NCBI RefSeq assembly: GCF_041320665.1
Contig: NZ_CP166730.1
Coordinates: forward strand, 3,224,001-3,288,000
DNA from: Comamonas sp. GB3 AK4-5
GTDB lineage: Bacteria; Pseudomonadota; Gammaproteobacteria; Burkholderiales; Burkholderiaceae_C
Direction: 5' to 3'
DNA: 64,000 nucleotides
Positions 1 to 8,597 of this stretch are shown here, one piece after another. The notes under the pieces are model-generated. The model was not told the DNA's origin and made no database searches. It saw nothing but the letters and a program-made list of their open reading frames with translations. A program made the position numbers and the translations under genes. Within the stretch, counting starts at the first letter, position 1, and the number at the start of each line of letters is the position of its first letter.

Positions 1-71
1 TCAAGCGCCAACTGCCACCGCGCAACCACAGCACAGACCGCAGCCTGCAGGAAGACCTGCTGGACGACTGA
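1..71 (+). CDS. C-terminal end of an unidentified protein (partial)
   Basis: A reading frame entering from the left edge stays open for 22 codons and ends with TGA at 69-71. The tail is polar and acidic, ending LQEDLLDD. It is followed at once by a strong hairpin shared with the convergent ispF, which supports a real gene end. Too little is visible to name the protein. Confidence 0.5.
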   Translation, partial: KRQLPPRNHSTDRSLQEDLLDD

Positions 72-113
72 GGCAGCGCGCCAGCGGCTGCGCTGCGCCC
101 CCAAAAGCCAACA

Positions 114-147
114 GGGAATGCGGGGCATCACAGTCGCCCGCATTCCC
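114..147. terminator. Bidirectional hairpin between convergent genes
   Basis: Perfect 11-bp inverted repeat (GGGAATGCGGG / CCCGCATTCCC) with a 12-nt loop, lying between the 3' end of the partial plus-strand gene and the 3' end of ispF. There is no long U tract, so termination strength is inferred from the stem and position. Confidence 0.6.
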
Positions 148-156
148 TGAGCCCGC

Positions 157-639
157 TCAGGCCTTGCGGTACAGCAAGGCCGCGGCACGCGCCTCCATGG
201 CCTGCAACTGGCCCACCGGCCCCAATTTCTCGGCCGTCTTGGCCTTCACATTCACCTGGTCCAGCTCCACACCCAGGGCCTGGGCAATGCGCTCGCGCAT
301 GGCCGGAATATGCGGCGCCAGCTTGGGCGCCTGGGCCACCACGGTGCTGTCCACATTGCCGATCTCCCAGCCCTTTTCACGCACACGGCGGGCTGCCTCG
401 GTCAGCAAACGCACCGAATCCGCACCCTTGAACTCGGGGTCGGTGTCCGGGAAATGCCGGCCAATATCGCCCAGTGCGGCGCCGCCCAGCAGGGCGTCGG
501 TGATGGCATGCAGCAGCACATCGGCATCCGAATGCCCCAGCAGTCCGGTCACGTGGGGAATGTCCACCCCACCGATGATGAGCTTGCGGCCCGGCACCAG
601 GGCATGGGTGTCCCAGCCTTCTCCAATACGAAAATTCAT
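157..639 (-). CDS. ispF: 2-C-methyl-D-erythritol 2,4-cyclodiphosphate synthase
   Basis: Cytosolic enzyme of the MEP isoprenoid pathway; it cyclises CDP-methylerythritol 2-phosphate with release of CMP. The 160-residue product has the normal family length. The metal ligands are visible as Asp10 and His12 in the GWDTH motif and His44 in LLHAI, preceded by the LGHSDAD signature, and the C-terminal half keeps the KAKTAEKLG stretch. The start is the ATG giving MNFRIGEGW, preceded by GGAGAG; an in-frame start 18 codons upstream would add an unconserved extension. It lies 50 bp downstream of ispD, the usual operon partner. Confidence 0.97.
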   Translation of the reverse strand: MNFRIGEGWDTHALVPGRKLIIGGVDIPHVTGLLGHSDADVLLHAITDALLGGAALGDIGRHFPDTDPEFKGADSVRLLTEAARRVREKGWEIGNVDSTVVAQAPKLAPHIPAMRERIAQALGVELDQVNVKAKTAEKLGPVGQLQAMEARAAALLYRKA

Positions 640-689
640 AGCACTCTCCGCAGATGGCTGTAGCGCCAACTGCCAAAAACAAGGTTGAT

Positions 690-1517
690 TCAAAAAAACG
701 GATTGCCCTGGGCTGGCGGCGGTTCGCGCCGGCCCTGGAAGCGCTCCGTGGTGGCGCCCAGCTTGCGCTGCGACAGCACCGCCGTCGCCAGGGCAAAGTC
801 ATCCGGGTAGGTCACCTTGAAATTTTGCGCCCCACCGGGCACCAGTTTGGGGCGCAGCCCCATGGCTTCCATGGCGCTGGCCTCGTCGGTCACCGCCGAG
901 CCGGTACGGCCCAGTGCATCCAGCAGCGGACCGATGCGGAACATCTGCGGCGTCTGCGCCAGCCATTTGTCGCTGCGGTCCACCGTGGCCGCCACACGCA
1001 CGCCTGAAGGCCCGGTGACGGCGGTCTTGAGCGTGTCCGGCAGCTTGTGCGCCAACAGACCGCCCACGGCATCACCTTGGCAGGCATCGATCAGCGTACG
1101 AATCTGCTGCGGCGTGATCAGGCAGCGCGCCGCATCATGCACCAGCACCCAGTCATGCTGGGCTGCCCCCTGGGCCAGCAAGGCCTTGAGCCCGCCCTGC
1201 ACCGTGTCCGCGCGGGTAGCGCCGCCACAGGGCACGACCACACAACCAGGCACCGGGTGGTTCTGCAAAAAAACATCGCCAGGGGCCACGGCCACCAGCG
1301 TGCCAGCCAGCCCGGCCGTGCCGGCAAAGGCCGCCAGCGTGTGCAGCACCATGGGCTGGCCCGCCACCAATTGGTATTGTTTGGGCAGCTCAGGGGCCGG
1401 GCTGCCCGGGGCAATCGCCCGCAATCCCATGCCCGCGCAAGGCACCAGCCCCCAAAAGCGTCCAGGAAGGCCATGGGGCGGATGGGGGACAGAGGAAGGG
1501 ACAAGCAAGTCAGTCAT
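690..1517 (-). CDS. ispD: 2-C-methyl-D-erythritol 4-phosphate cytidylyltransferase
   Basis: Third step of the MEP pathway: transfers CMP from CTP to methylerythritol phosphate. The nucleotide-binding start VPCAGMGLR and the PKQYQ segment lie near the N terminus. The family signature [16 protein letters not shown] lies towards the C terminus. At 275 residues it is longer than the usual 230-240, through about 20 extra residues before the VPCAG motif and a Pro-rich tail. The start chosen is MTDLLVPS; an ATG three codons upstream (MPAM) is possible. The same frame stays open far upstream but that part is antisense to mfd and is not coding. Likely co-transcribed with ispF. Confidence 0.95.
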   Translation of the reverse strand: MTDLLVPSSVPHPPHGLPGRFWGLVPCAGMGLRAIAPGSPAPELPKQYQLVAGQPMVLHTLAAFAGTAGLAGTLVAVAPGDVFLQNHPVPGCVVVPCGGATRADTVQGGLKALLAQGAAQHDWVLVHDAARCLITPQQIRTLIDACQGDAVGGLLAHKLPDTLKTAVTGPSGVRVAATVDRSDKWLAQTPQMFRIGPLLDALGRTGSAVTDEASAMEAMGLRPKLVPGGAQNFKVTYPDDFALATAVLSQRKLGATTERFQGRREPPPAQGNPFF

Positions 1518-1604
1518 GGCCGGCATTCTAGAATCGGGATCCCCTGTCGCGGACTTAATCTCTCGGCGAACGGCGCCCTGCGCGCGCACTGCCCTTTTTC
1601 CCTC

Positions 1605-4600
1605 ATGCAACTGCCTTCTCTCTCGCCCGGTAAACGCTTCACCCTTCCCCGCCCCGTAGGCAGTGCCGATGCACTGCAGCTGGCCCGTCTGGCCCAACGG
1701 GAACGGGCAGCGGGCCGCATTACGGCCATCGTCACCGCTGATGCAGGAGATGCCCAGCGGCTGATCGACGAGATGGCGTTCTTCGCACCCGAGCTGCGCT
1801 GCGCCCTGTTTCCCGACTGGGAAACCCTGCCCTACGACACCTTCTCGCCCCACCAGGACCTGATCAGCGAGCGCCTGGCCACGCTGTGGCGCATCCGCAG
1901 CCGCGACCACGAAAGCGGTGCCGATGTGGTGCTGGTGCCGGCCACCACGGCCTTGTACCGGTTGGCACCGCCCTCCTTTCTGGCCGGCTACACCTTTCAC
2001 TTCAAGCAAGGCCAGAAGCTGGATGAGGCCAAGCTCAAGGCCCAGCTGACCCTGGCCGGCTACCAGCATGTCTCTCAGGTGGTGAGCCACGGCGAGTACG
2101 CGGTGCGCGGCGGGCTGATCGACCTCTTCCCCATGGGCTCGCCCGTGCCCTACCGCGTGGATTTGTTCGACGACGAGATCGACTCCATCCGCACCTTTGA
2201 CCCCGACAGCCAGCGCAGCCTCTACCCCGTGCCCGAGGTGCGCCTGCTGCCCGGGCGCGAATTCCCCATGGACGAGGACGCGCGTGCCAAGTTCCGCCAC
2301 CGCTGGCGCGAGCTGCTGGAGGGTGACCCCACGCGCAGCCGCATCTACAAGGACATGGGGCAGGCCATCGCCACGGCCGGCATCGAGTACTACCTGCCGC
2401 TGTTTTTTGACGAGACCGCCACCGTCTTCGACTATCTGGGCGAAGACGCCACCCTGGTGCTGCATGGCGATCTGGAGCCGGCTTTCCAGCGCTTCTGGGC
2501 AGACACCCGCGAGCGCTACCGCCTGGTGCAGGGCGACCCCGACCGCCCGGCCCTGCCGCCGGAAATCCTGTTTTTGAATGCCGAGCAGTTCTACACCACG
2601 GCCAAGCCCTATCCGCAGCTGGCCCTGCGCTCCGGCGTGGACGATGTGGCCGACAGCGCCGTCTTCCAGCAGTTGCCACCGCTGGCCGTGGTGCGCGGCG
2701 CCGAAGAACCACTGGCCCGCTTGCAAGCCCATATTGCCCAGGCCGCCCGCCGCGTGCTGGTGCTGGCCGAAAGCGATGGCCGCCGCGAAAGCCTGCTGGA
2801 TTTTCTGCGCGCTTCGGGCGTCAACCCGCCCGCCTTCGACTCCCTGGCCGAATTCCAGGGCGATGCAGGCGAGGGCCTGGGCATTGCCACCTCCAACCTG
2901 GCCCAGGGCTTTGCCTGGGTGGAGGAAGGCATTGACTTCGTCACCGAGACCGAGCTGTTCGAGACCACCGGCAGCACGCGCCGGCGCAAAAAGCAGGAAC
3001 AGGTCAGCGATGTCGACGCGCTGATCAAGGACCTGTCCGAGCTCAAGGTGGGCGACCCCGTGGTGCACAGCCAGCACGGCATTGGCCGCTACCAAGGCCT
3101 GGTGAATATGGACGTAGGCCAGCAGAACCCCGACGGCACGCCCGCGCTGCAGGAGTTTTTGCACCTGGAATACGCCAAGGACGCCGTGCTCTATGTGCCC
3201 GTCAGCCAGCTGCAGCTGATCAGCCGCTATACCGGCGTGACACCCGAATCCGCCCCCCTGCACAGCCTGGGCAGCGGCCAGTGGGAAAAGGCCAAGCGCA
3301 AGGCCGCCGAGCAGGTGCGCGATGCGGCCGCCGAGCTGCTCAACATCTACGCCCGCCGCGCCGCGCGCCAGGGCCATGCCTTCCGCTACAGCGCCCAGGA
3401 CTACGAGCAGTTTTCGCAGGACTTCGGTTTTGAAGAGACCGCCGACCAGAACGCGGCCATCCACGCCGTGGTGCACGACATGATCAGCCCCCAGCCCATG
3501 GACCGCCTGGTCTGCGGCGATGTGGGCTTTGGCAAGACCGAGGTGGCCCTGCGCGCCGCCTTTGTGGCCGCCATGGGTGGCAAGCAGGTGGCGTTTCTAG
3601 CGCCCACCACGCTGCTGGCCGAGCAGCATTACCAGACCCTGGTGGACCGCTTCTCCAAATGGCCGGTCAAGGTGGCGGAGATGAGCCGCTTTCGTTCCAC
3701 CAAGGAAATCAATGCCGCACTCAAGGGCATTGAAGACGGCTCGGTGGACATCGTGGTGGGCACGCACAAGCTGCTGTCCGAGAAGACCCAGTTCAAGAAC
3801 CTGGGCCTGCTCATCATCGATGAGGAACACCGCTTCGGCGTGCGCCACAAAGAGGCCATGAAGGCCTTCCGCGCCGAGGTCGATGTGCTCACCCTCACCG
3901 CCACCCCCATTCCCCGCACCATGGGCATGGCCCTGGAGGGCCTGCGCGACCTGTCGGTGATTGCCACCGCGCCCCAACGCCGCCTGGCCATCAAGACCTT
4001 TGTGCGCAGCGAAAGCAATGGCGTGATCCGCGAGGCCGTGCTGCGCGAATTGAAGCGCGGCGGCCAGGTCTACTTTCTGCACAACGAGGTGGAGACCATT
4101 GAAAACCGCCGCCAGAAGCTGGAAGAAATCCTGCCCGAGGCGCGCATTGCCGTGGCCCACGGCCAGATGCCCGAGCGCGAGCTGGAGCGCGTGATGCGCG
4201 ACTTCGTGGCCCAGCGCTTCAACATCTTGCTGTGCTCCACCATCATCGAGACCGGCATCGACGTGCCCACAGCCAACACCATTGTGATGAGCCGGGCCGA
4301 CAAATTCGGCCTGGCCCAGCTGCACCAGCTGCGCGGCCGTGTGGGCCGCAGCCACCACCAGGCCTATGCCTATCTGATGGTGCCGGATCTGGACAGCCTG
4401 ACCAAACAGGCCCAGCAGCGCCTGGAAGCCATCCAGCAAATGGAAGAGCTGGGCAGCGGCTTTTACCTGGCCATGCATGACCTGGAAATCCGCGGCGCCG
4501 GTGAGGTGCTGGGAGAAAACCAGAGCGGCAACATGATGGAGATCGGCTTTCAGCTCTATAACGAAATGCTGGCCGAGGCCGTGCGCAGCCTGAAAAATGG

Positions 4601-5096
4601 CAAGGAGCCCGATCTGCTGAGCCCGCTGTCCGCCTCCACCGACATCAATCTGCACGCCCCTGCCTTGCTGCCCAACGACTACTGCGGTGATGTGCACCTG
4701 CGCCTGTCCTTCTACAAAAAGCTGGCCACGGCCAAGACCACCGAGCAGATCGACAATCTGCTCGAAGAAATCGTCGACCGCTTCGGCAAGCTGCCCGCCC
4801 AGGCCCAGACCCTCATCGACACCCACCGCCTGCGTGTGCTCTCCGAGCCCTATGGCGTGCTCAAGGTGGATGCGGCGCCCGGCGTGATCAGCATCACCTT
4901 CAAGCCCAACCCGCCGATTGACCCCATGCAGATCATTCACCTGATCCAGAAGAACAAGCACATCAAGCTGGCGGGCAACGACAAGCTGCGCATAGAGCGT
5001 ACGCTGGAAGACCCCAAGGCCCGCGCCCAGCTGGTGCGCGATGTACTCAAAAGCCTGGGCCAGCCGCTGCGCGCCGAGGCCAGCGCTGCAGCCTAG
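1605..5096 (+). CDS. mfd: Transcription-repair coupling factor
   Basis: DNA translocase that displaces RNA polymerase stalled at lesions and recruits UvrA. The 1163-residue protein has an N-terminal UvrB-like module, a CarD/RID-type polymerase-interaction domain starting near residue 470 (VGDPVVHSQHGIGRYQG), a RecG-like SF2 helicase with Walker A GFGKT near 640 and DEEH box near 738, and a C-terminal TRCF domain. The start MQLPSLSPGK is chosen because the frame upstream is antisense to ispD and unlike the family. It is divergent from ispDF with about 87 bp between the start codons. Confidence 0.97.
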   Translation: MQLPSLSPGKRFTLPRPVGSADALQLARLAQRERAAGRITAIVTADAGDAQRLIDEMAFFAPELRCALFPDWETLPYDTFSPHQDLISERLATLWRIRSRDHESGADVVLVPATTALYRLAPPSFLAGYTFHFKQGQKLDEAKLKAQLTLAGYQHVSQVVSHGEYAVRGGLIDLFPMGSPVPYRVDLFDDEIDSIRTFDPDSQRSLYPVPEVRLLPGREFPMDEDARAKFRHRWRELLEGDPTRSRIYKDMGQAIATAGIEYYLPLFFDETATVFDYLGEDATLVLHGDLEPAFQRFWADTRERYRLVQGDPDRPALPPEILFLNAEQFYTTAKPYPQLALRSGVDDVADSAVFQQLPPLAVVRGAEEPLARLQAHIAQAARRVLVLAESDGRRESLLDFLRASGVNPPAFDSLAEFQGDAGEGLGIATSNLAQGFAWVEEGIDFVTETELFETTGSTRRRKKQEQVSDVDALIKDLSELKVGDPVVHSQHGIGRYQGLVNMDVGQQNPDGTPALQEFLHLEYAKDAVLYVPVSQLQLISRYTGVTPESAPLHSLGSGQWEKAKRKAAEQVRDAAAELLNIYARRAARQGHAFRYSAQDYEQFSQDFGFEETADQNAAIHAVVHDMISPQPMDRLVCGDVGFGKTEVALRAAFVAAMGGKQVAFLAPTTLLAEQHYQTLVDRFSKWPVKVAEMSRFRSTKEINAALKGIEDGSVDIVVGTHKLLSEKTQFKNLGLLIIDEEHRFGVRHKEAMKAFRAEVDVLTLTATPIPRTMGMALEGLRDLSVIATAPQRRLAIKTFVRSESNGVIREAVLRELKRGGQVYFLHNEVETIENRRQKLEEILPEARIAVAHGQMPERELERVMRDFVAQRFNILLCSTIIETGIDVPTANTIVMSRADKFGLAQLHQLRGRVGRSHHQAYAYLMVPDLDSLTKQAQQRLEAIQQMEELGSGFYLAMHDLEIRGAGEVLGENQSGNMMEIGFQLYNEMLAEAVRSLKNGKEPDLLSPLSASTDINLHAPALLPNDYCGDVHLRLSFYKKLATAKTTEQIDNLLEEIVDRFGKLPAQAQTLIDTHRLRVLSEPYGVLKVDAAPGVISITFKPNPPIDPMQIIHLIQKNKHIKLAGNDKLRIERTLEDPKARAQLVRDVLKSLGQPLRAEASAAA

Positions 5097-5128
5097 GGTC
5101 CGCAGCAGCAACTACCGAGAAACGCCAC

Positions 5129-5800
5129 ATGCTCGAAGCCGTTCTGGAAACCGTGGTGGCCCTGATCGCCCTGGGCATGGCTGCAGCCATGCGCCCCTGG
5201 CGGCTGTTGGGCGATCGCCAACTGCCCGGGCGCGATGCCCCGCGCCTGGCCTCTCCGTTGTGGACGCCGCTGCTCTTCATCCTGGTGGTACTGCCCTGGC
5301 TGTGGGCTCTGCCCACGCTGCACAAAATGCCGCTGCAGCTGCAATGGTCCGGTGCCTGCCTGGTGATGCTGATGCTGGGATGGCCCCTGGCCATGCCCAC
5401 GCTGGCCCTGGTGGGCGCCATCGCCTGGCTTCTTTCGCCCGGACTGGATGCGGCCGAGGCGCTGCGCCTGGTGGTCTGGCATGGCATGCTGCCCGCCACG
5501 CTGGGCCTGTTGTGGGGTGGGCTGCTGCGCCGGCGGCTGGGTACCCGGGTGTTTGTCTACATCTTTGGACGAGGCTTTGTCGGCACCGTGCTCAGCCTGT
5601 TTGCGGCCAGCATGCTCTCGGCCGCCATGGGCCACCAGCTACCCGGCGTCAACGAAGACCTGTCCACGATTGCCCGCTGGCTGATGGCCTGGGGCGACGC
5701 CGTGGTCACCGGCATGGCCTGTGCCATCTGCGTAGCCTACCGCCCGCAGTGGCTGGCCACCTGGTCCGACAATTTATACCTTTATGGAAAAACCCGCTGA
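5129..5800 (+). CDS. CbiM-like energy-coupling factor transporter permease family protein
   Basis: Predicted inner-membrane protein of 223 residues with about six hydrophobic helices. The segment RVFVYIFGRGFVGTVLS resembles the RNLFVYIF core of the CbiM-like permease family often annotated as an ECF transporter permease in pseudomonads and Burkholderiales. No ECF ATPase or T-component is nearby, so a transport role is inferred only from family resemblance. It starts 32 bp after mfd, and its last 17 bp overlap the start of the following hydrolase, so the three are probably co-transcribed. Confidence 0.68.
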   Translation: MLEAVLETVVALIALGMAAAMRPWRLLGDRQLPGRDAPRLASPLWTPLLFILVVLPWLWALPTLHKMPLQLQWSGACLVMLMLGWPLAMPTLALVGAIAWLLSPGLDAAEALRLVVWHGMLPATLGLLWGGLLRRRLGTRVFVYIFGRGFVGTVLSLFAASMLSAAMGHQLPGVNEDLSTIARWLMAWGDAVVTGMACAICVAYRPQWLATWSDNLYLYGKTR

Positions 5801-6578
5801 GATGCAGGCCCCATCAGCTACAGACACTATCAAAGATGGGGGCTCCGTGCTGCGCAGTGCTTTGGCCGTCGCGCATGGCTCGGCTCTGCTCCAAGGCAGC
5901 GTGCTGAGCCAACACCCTCGACAACCACCGCGCCTGCTGTCACTGCATGGTGGTGGCCAGACCGACCACCGCCGCATGGACTATCTGCTCGCACCGCTGG
6001 CCGCAGCCGGCTGGAGCAGCGCCGCCTTCGACCATATCGGCCACGGTGCCACCGGCGGCAGCCTGCAGGGCTCCAGCCTGAACGACAGACTGGCCCAGGC
6101 CCGCAGCGTGGTCACGGCCCTGGGCCTGCAACGGCCCGATGCGCTGATCGCCTCCAGCATGGGGGGCCACACGGCCTGCAGCCTGCTGGATATGCTGCAG
6201 CCGCGCACCCTCATCCTCTACTGCCCTGCGGCCTATGTCAGCGCGGCGGAAGACCTGCCCTTCGGCCCGGCTTTCCAGCACACGCTGCGCACCAGCACCG
6301 ACTTTGCGGCCTCGCCCGCCTTTGTCGCGCTGCGCCACTTTCGCGGCCAGGTGCTGCTGGTCTGGGGCGAACATGAGCAGGTCATACCACCTGCCGTGCA
6401 GCAGCTCTATGCCGACAGCGCCCGCGCTGCGGCCAGCCTGGATATCGTGCGCCTGCCCGGCGCCGACCACCGCCTGCACCTGTGGCTGCAGCAGCAACCC
6501 GAGCAGGCAGCAGCGCTGCAACAGCGCATCACCCAACTGCTGCACCAGGCCACCGCGCCCCAGCCCCATCAAGGCTGA
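5784..6578 (+). CDS. Alpha/beta-hydrolase fold protein
   Basis: A 264-residue cytosolic protein with the features of a serine hydrolase: an oxyanion-type HGGG stretch after the first strand, a nucleophile elbow IASSMGGH (Ser in SxSMG, the first glycine replaced), and a C-terminal GADHRLH that supplies the catalytic His. Closest in style to the acyl-CoA/carboxyl-esterase-like hydrolases. The substrate cannot be told from sequence. The start overlaps the upstream membrane protein by 17 bp, suggesting translational coupling; a second ATG six codons in is possible. Confidence 0.8.
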   Translation: MEKPAEMQAPSATDTIKDGGSVLRSALAVAHGSALLQGSVLSQHPRQPPRLLSLHGGGQTDHRRMDYLLAPLAAAGWSSAAFDHIGHGATGGSLQGSSLNDRLAQARSVVTALGLQRPDALIASSMGGHTACSLLDMLQPRTLILYCPAAYVSAAEDLPFGPAFQHTLRTSTDFAASPAFVALRHFRGQVLLVWGEHEQVIPPAVQQLYADSARAAASLDIVRLPGADHRLHLWLQQQPEQAAALQQRITQLLHQATAPQPHQG

Positions 6579-6699
6579 GGCCCGCCCACCTCGGCCAGGC
6601 GGGCGGCAGGGGATAATGGCGTCTGGTACGGCCATGCCTCACATGCTTGCCACGCACCGAACGCCCCTCCCATTCCCGCATTCACCTGCCCTGTTTCCC

Positions 6700-7413
6700 A
6701 TGAGCGCTGCTACCGAATTTGCCCCCGGCCTGACCCTACAGAACACCACCGCACCGCAAAAGCTCAGCGACTACCGGCTGATTGCGTTTGATATGGACTC
6801 GACGCTGATCACCATCGAGTGCATCGATGAGATTGCCGACGCCACGGGCAAAAAGGCCGAGGTGGCCGCCATCACCGAAGCCACCATGCGCGGTGAAATC
6901 ACCGACTTCAAGGACAGCCTGCGCCAGCGCGTAGGCAAGCTCGCCGGTGTGACCGAGGCCGATATGGCCCGCGTGGTGCAGGAACGCCTGCAGCTGTCAC
7001 CCGGCGCCAAAGCGCTGGTGCAGGCCGCACAGGCTGCAGGCCTGAAGGTGCTGCTGGTCTCGGGCGGTTTTACCTACTTTGCCGAACATGTGCGCGGCCT
7101 GCTGGGCATCGATTTTGTGCGCGCCAATGTGCTGGAGATGGAGGGCGGCGTGCTCACCGGCGGCCTGGTGGAACAGCCCTGGGGCGATATCTGCGACGGT
7201 GCCGAAAAACGCCGCACCCTGCTGGAAGTGGCTTCGCTGCTGGGCATTGAGCCCGCCCAGTGCATTGCCGTGGGCGATGGCAGCAACGACATCCCCATGA
7301 TGCAGGCGGCCGGCCTGTCCGTGGCCTACCACGCCAAGCCGCGCGTGCGGGCCGAGGCCAAAGTCTGCATCAACCAGGGCGGCCTGGACCGGCTGCTGGA
7401 AGTGCTGCACTAA
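6700..7413 (+). CDS. serB: Phosphoserine phosphatase
   Basis: Last step of serine synthesis: hydrolyses O-phosphoserine. A HAD-superfamily protein of 237 residues. Motif I is DMDST (nucleophile Asp31, acid/base Asp33), motif II VSGGF, and motif IV GDGSNDIPM. It lacks the ACT domain of longer SerB proteins. The start MSAATEFAP gives normal family length; upstream in-frame ATGs would add an unconserved Pro-rich leader. The TAA stop is formed partly by the left end of an inserted IS5-family element, yet the protein is intact. Confidence 0.95.
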   Translation: MSAATEFAPGLTLQNTTAPQKLSDYRLIAFDMDSTLITIECIDEIADATGKKAEVAAITEATMRGEITDFKDSLRQRVGKLAGVTEADMARVVQERLQLSPGAKALVQAAQAAGLKVLLVSGGFTYFAEHVRGLLGIDFVRANVLEMEGGVLTGGLVEQPWGDICDGAEKRRTLLEVASLLGIEPAQCIAVGDGSNDIPMMQAAGLSVAYHAKPRVRAEAKVCINQGGLDRLLEVLH

Positions 7414-7431
7414 GAACGTGTTCAAAGTCTC
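7413..7431 (+). repeat. Left terminal inverted repeat of the IS
   Basis: 19 bp matching the reverse complement of 8238-8256 with a single mismatch (A/G at the fourth base). Confidence 0.88.
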
Positions 7432-7454
7432 GCCAGATGTGAGAAGCTCGCAGG

Positions 7455-7829
7455 ATGAGAAAAGGCTACCCCAGCGATATCAAGCGCGAGCAGTTCGAAG
7501 TGATCCGGCCAATGCTGGAGAGTGCGCGCAAAAGGACGGCCCCACGCAAGGTGGAGCTTTACGAGGTGTTCTGCGCCGTGCTGTATCTGCTGCGCACGGG
7601 CTGCCAGTGGCGAGCGCTGCCCAGCGACTTTCCCAAGTGGCGCACGGTGCATTCGTACTGGGCGATCTGGAGCGAGCCCCGCGAGGAAGGCAGCCTGCTG
7701 GAGCAGGCTTTAAAAAAATCAGGTTGGCGCGGCCCGCGAGAAACTGGGGCGCAACGCATGCAGCGCGTTCTTGATTGTGGACGCGCAGAGCGTGAAGAAC
7801 ACGGACACGGCGGGGCTGAAGGGCTATGA
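7455..7829 (+). CDS. IS5-family transposase, frame A
   Basis: N-terminal part of a DDE transposase (DUF4096/IS5-type): CQWRALPSDFPKWRTVHSYW is typical of the domain before the catalytic core. The useful homology ends at LEQALKK, at an A7 run (7712-7718). The rest of this frame, RGPRETGAQ onward, is out-of-frame noise, and the protein continues in frame B. Starts 24 bp inside the left repeat. Confidence 0.85.
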   Translation: MRKGYPSDIKREQFEVIRPMLESARKRTAPRKVELYEVFCAVLYLLRTGCQWRALPSDFPKWRTVHSYWAIWSEPREEGSLLEQALKKSGWRGPRETGAQRMQRVLDCGRAEREEHGHGGAEGL

Positions 7830-8247
7830 CGCGGGCAAGAAGGTCTGTGGGATCAAGCGCCACATTGCGGTGGACACGCAGGGGCTGCCACATGCCATTG
7901 CGGTGACCACGGCCGAGGTAACGGACCGCAAAGGTGCCCTGCAGGCCCTGCAGCGCTGTAAGCGGACGTTGGGGCGAGTGCAAGGCGTGCTGTGCGACAG
8001 CGGCTACGTGGGCCAGCCCTTTGCGCAGGGCGTACAAGAGATTCTGGGCGAGCACGTGACGGTGCAAATCGCCAAGAGGAGCGAGATGCACAGCTTTAAG
8101 GTCATGCCCAAGCGCTGGGTAGTGGAGCGCAGCTTCGCCTGGCTGGAGAAGAACAGAAGGTTATGGAAAAACTGCGAGCGTTGGCTCAACACCAGCTTGC
8201 AGTTCGTCCATCTGGCGTTCTTGGGGCTCTTGCTCAGGAGACTTTGA
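7714..8247 (+). CDS. IS5-family transposase, frame B (catalytic part)
   Basis: Catalytic core of the transposase. The frame opens just after a TAA within the A run and reads KNQVGAAREKLGRNACSAFL, then IVDAQSVKNTDTAGLKGYD with the first acidic residue, DSGYVGQPF with the second, and WVVERSFAWLEKNRR with the YREK-like Glu region. It has no good start of its own; expression as a fusion needs a shift into this frame at the A7 run. The core looks intact. Confidence 0.85.
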   Translation, partial: KNQVGAAREKLGRNACSAFLIVDAQSVKNTDTAGLKGYDAGKKVCGIKRHIAVDTQGLPHAIAVTTAEVTDRKGALQALQRCKRTLGRVQGVLCDSGYVGQPFAQGVQEILGEHVTVQIAKRSEMHSFKVMPKRWVVERSFAWLEKNRRLWKNCERWLNTSLQFVHLAFLGLLLRRL

Positions 8248-8256
8248 ACACGCTCT
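8238..8256 (-). repeat. Right terminal inverted repeat of the IS
   Basis: 19 bp, the inverted partner of 7413-7431; it begins within the last codons of transposase frame B. Confidence 0.88.
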
Positions 8257-8258
8257 TA

Positions 8259-8524
8259 GAGCGTGTTTACGATCTCCTCGCGGCGTACCAGTGTCTTTGC
8301 GGGATGGGATACAAGGCGCGATACCGCAGCAATAGCCGCGCTATTGCGAGGATTCGCAACGCAGTAGACCGCCCGCAAAGGCACTGGTCCTTCGGATTGA
8401 AGCGAAATCGGGCGACTTCTTCGCGCTGGTTCTTGCTTGCACACGAGTGCAAGCTGCGCCCCATCGTCTCGAACTCATCCCGATTGCGCTCCAACGCGTC
8501 TGCGTAGAGATCGTAAACACGCTC
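8259..8524. mobile_element. MITE-like non-autonomous element
   Basis: 266 bp bounded by perfect 18-bp inverted repeats (GAGCGTGTTTACGATCTC) and flanked by TA. The terminal ten bases GAGCGTGTTT closely match the IS ends (GAGCGTGTTC). Internal arms at 8286-8303 and 8370-8387 (ACCAGTG...TTTGCGGG) also pair, so the transcript could fold extensively. No conserved coding frame is visible. A shortened relative lies near 36.5 kb. Probably moved by an IS427-type transposase. Confidence 0.75.
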
Positions 8525-8548
8525 TAAGCACCAAGCTCCCACATGAAA

Positions 8549-8580
8549 AAAGGCTGGCCGCATAAGCGACCAGCCTTTTT
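8549..8580. terminator. Intrinsic terminator between serB and the phosphoribosyltransferase gene
   Basis: Stem AAAGGCTGG / CCAGCCTTT followed by a T run on the plus strand and, on the minus strand, by T residues too. It probably served serB before the insertions and also ends the convergent minus-strand unit. Confidence 0.8.
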
Positions 8581-8597
8581 GATTGAAGAGGCAGTGC

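Larger units (their letters stand above)
7413..8256. mobile_element. IS5-family (IS427-like) insertion sequence
   Basis: An 844-bp element bounded by 19-bp inverted repeats that differ at one position (AGAACGTGTTCAAAGTCTC and AGAGCGTGTTCAAAGTCTC). It is flanked by TA on both sides (7411-7412 and 8257-8258), consistent with a 2-bp target duplication; the exact edge is uncertain by one base. It encodes a DDE transposase in two overlapping frames. It is inserted in the serB stop codon, next to a MITE-like element with related ends. Confidence 0.9.

Noticed and set aside
690..3476. Very long minus-strand frame continuing upstream of ispD
   Set aside because: Beyond residue 1 of ispD it is antisense to mfd and made of His/Gly/Ala/Val-rich low-complexity sequence, the usual shadow of a high-GC gene.
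7411..8258. A TNA target duplication for the IS
   Set aside because: The flanks would be TAA and TTA, which differ; a TA duplication with ends starting AGA fits both sides.
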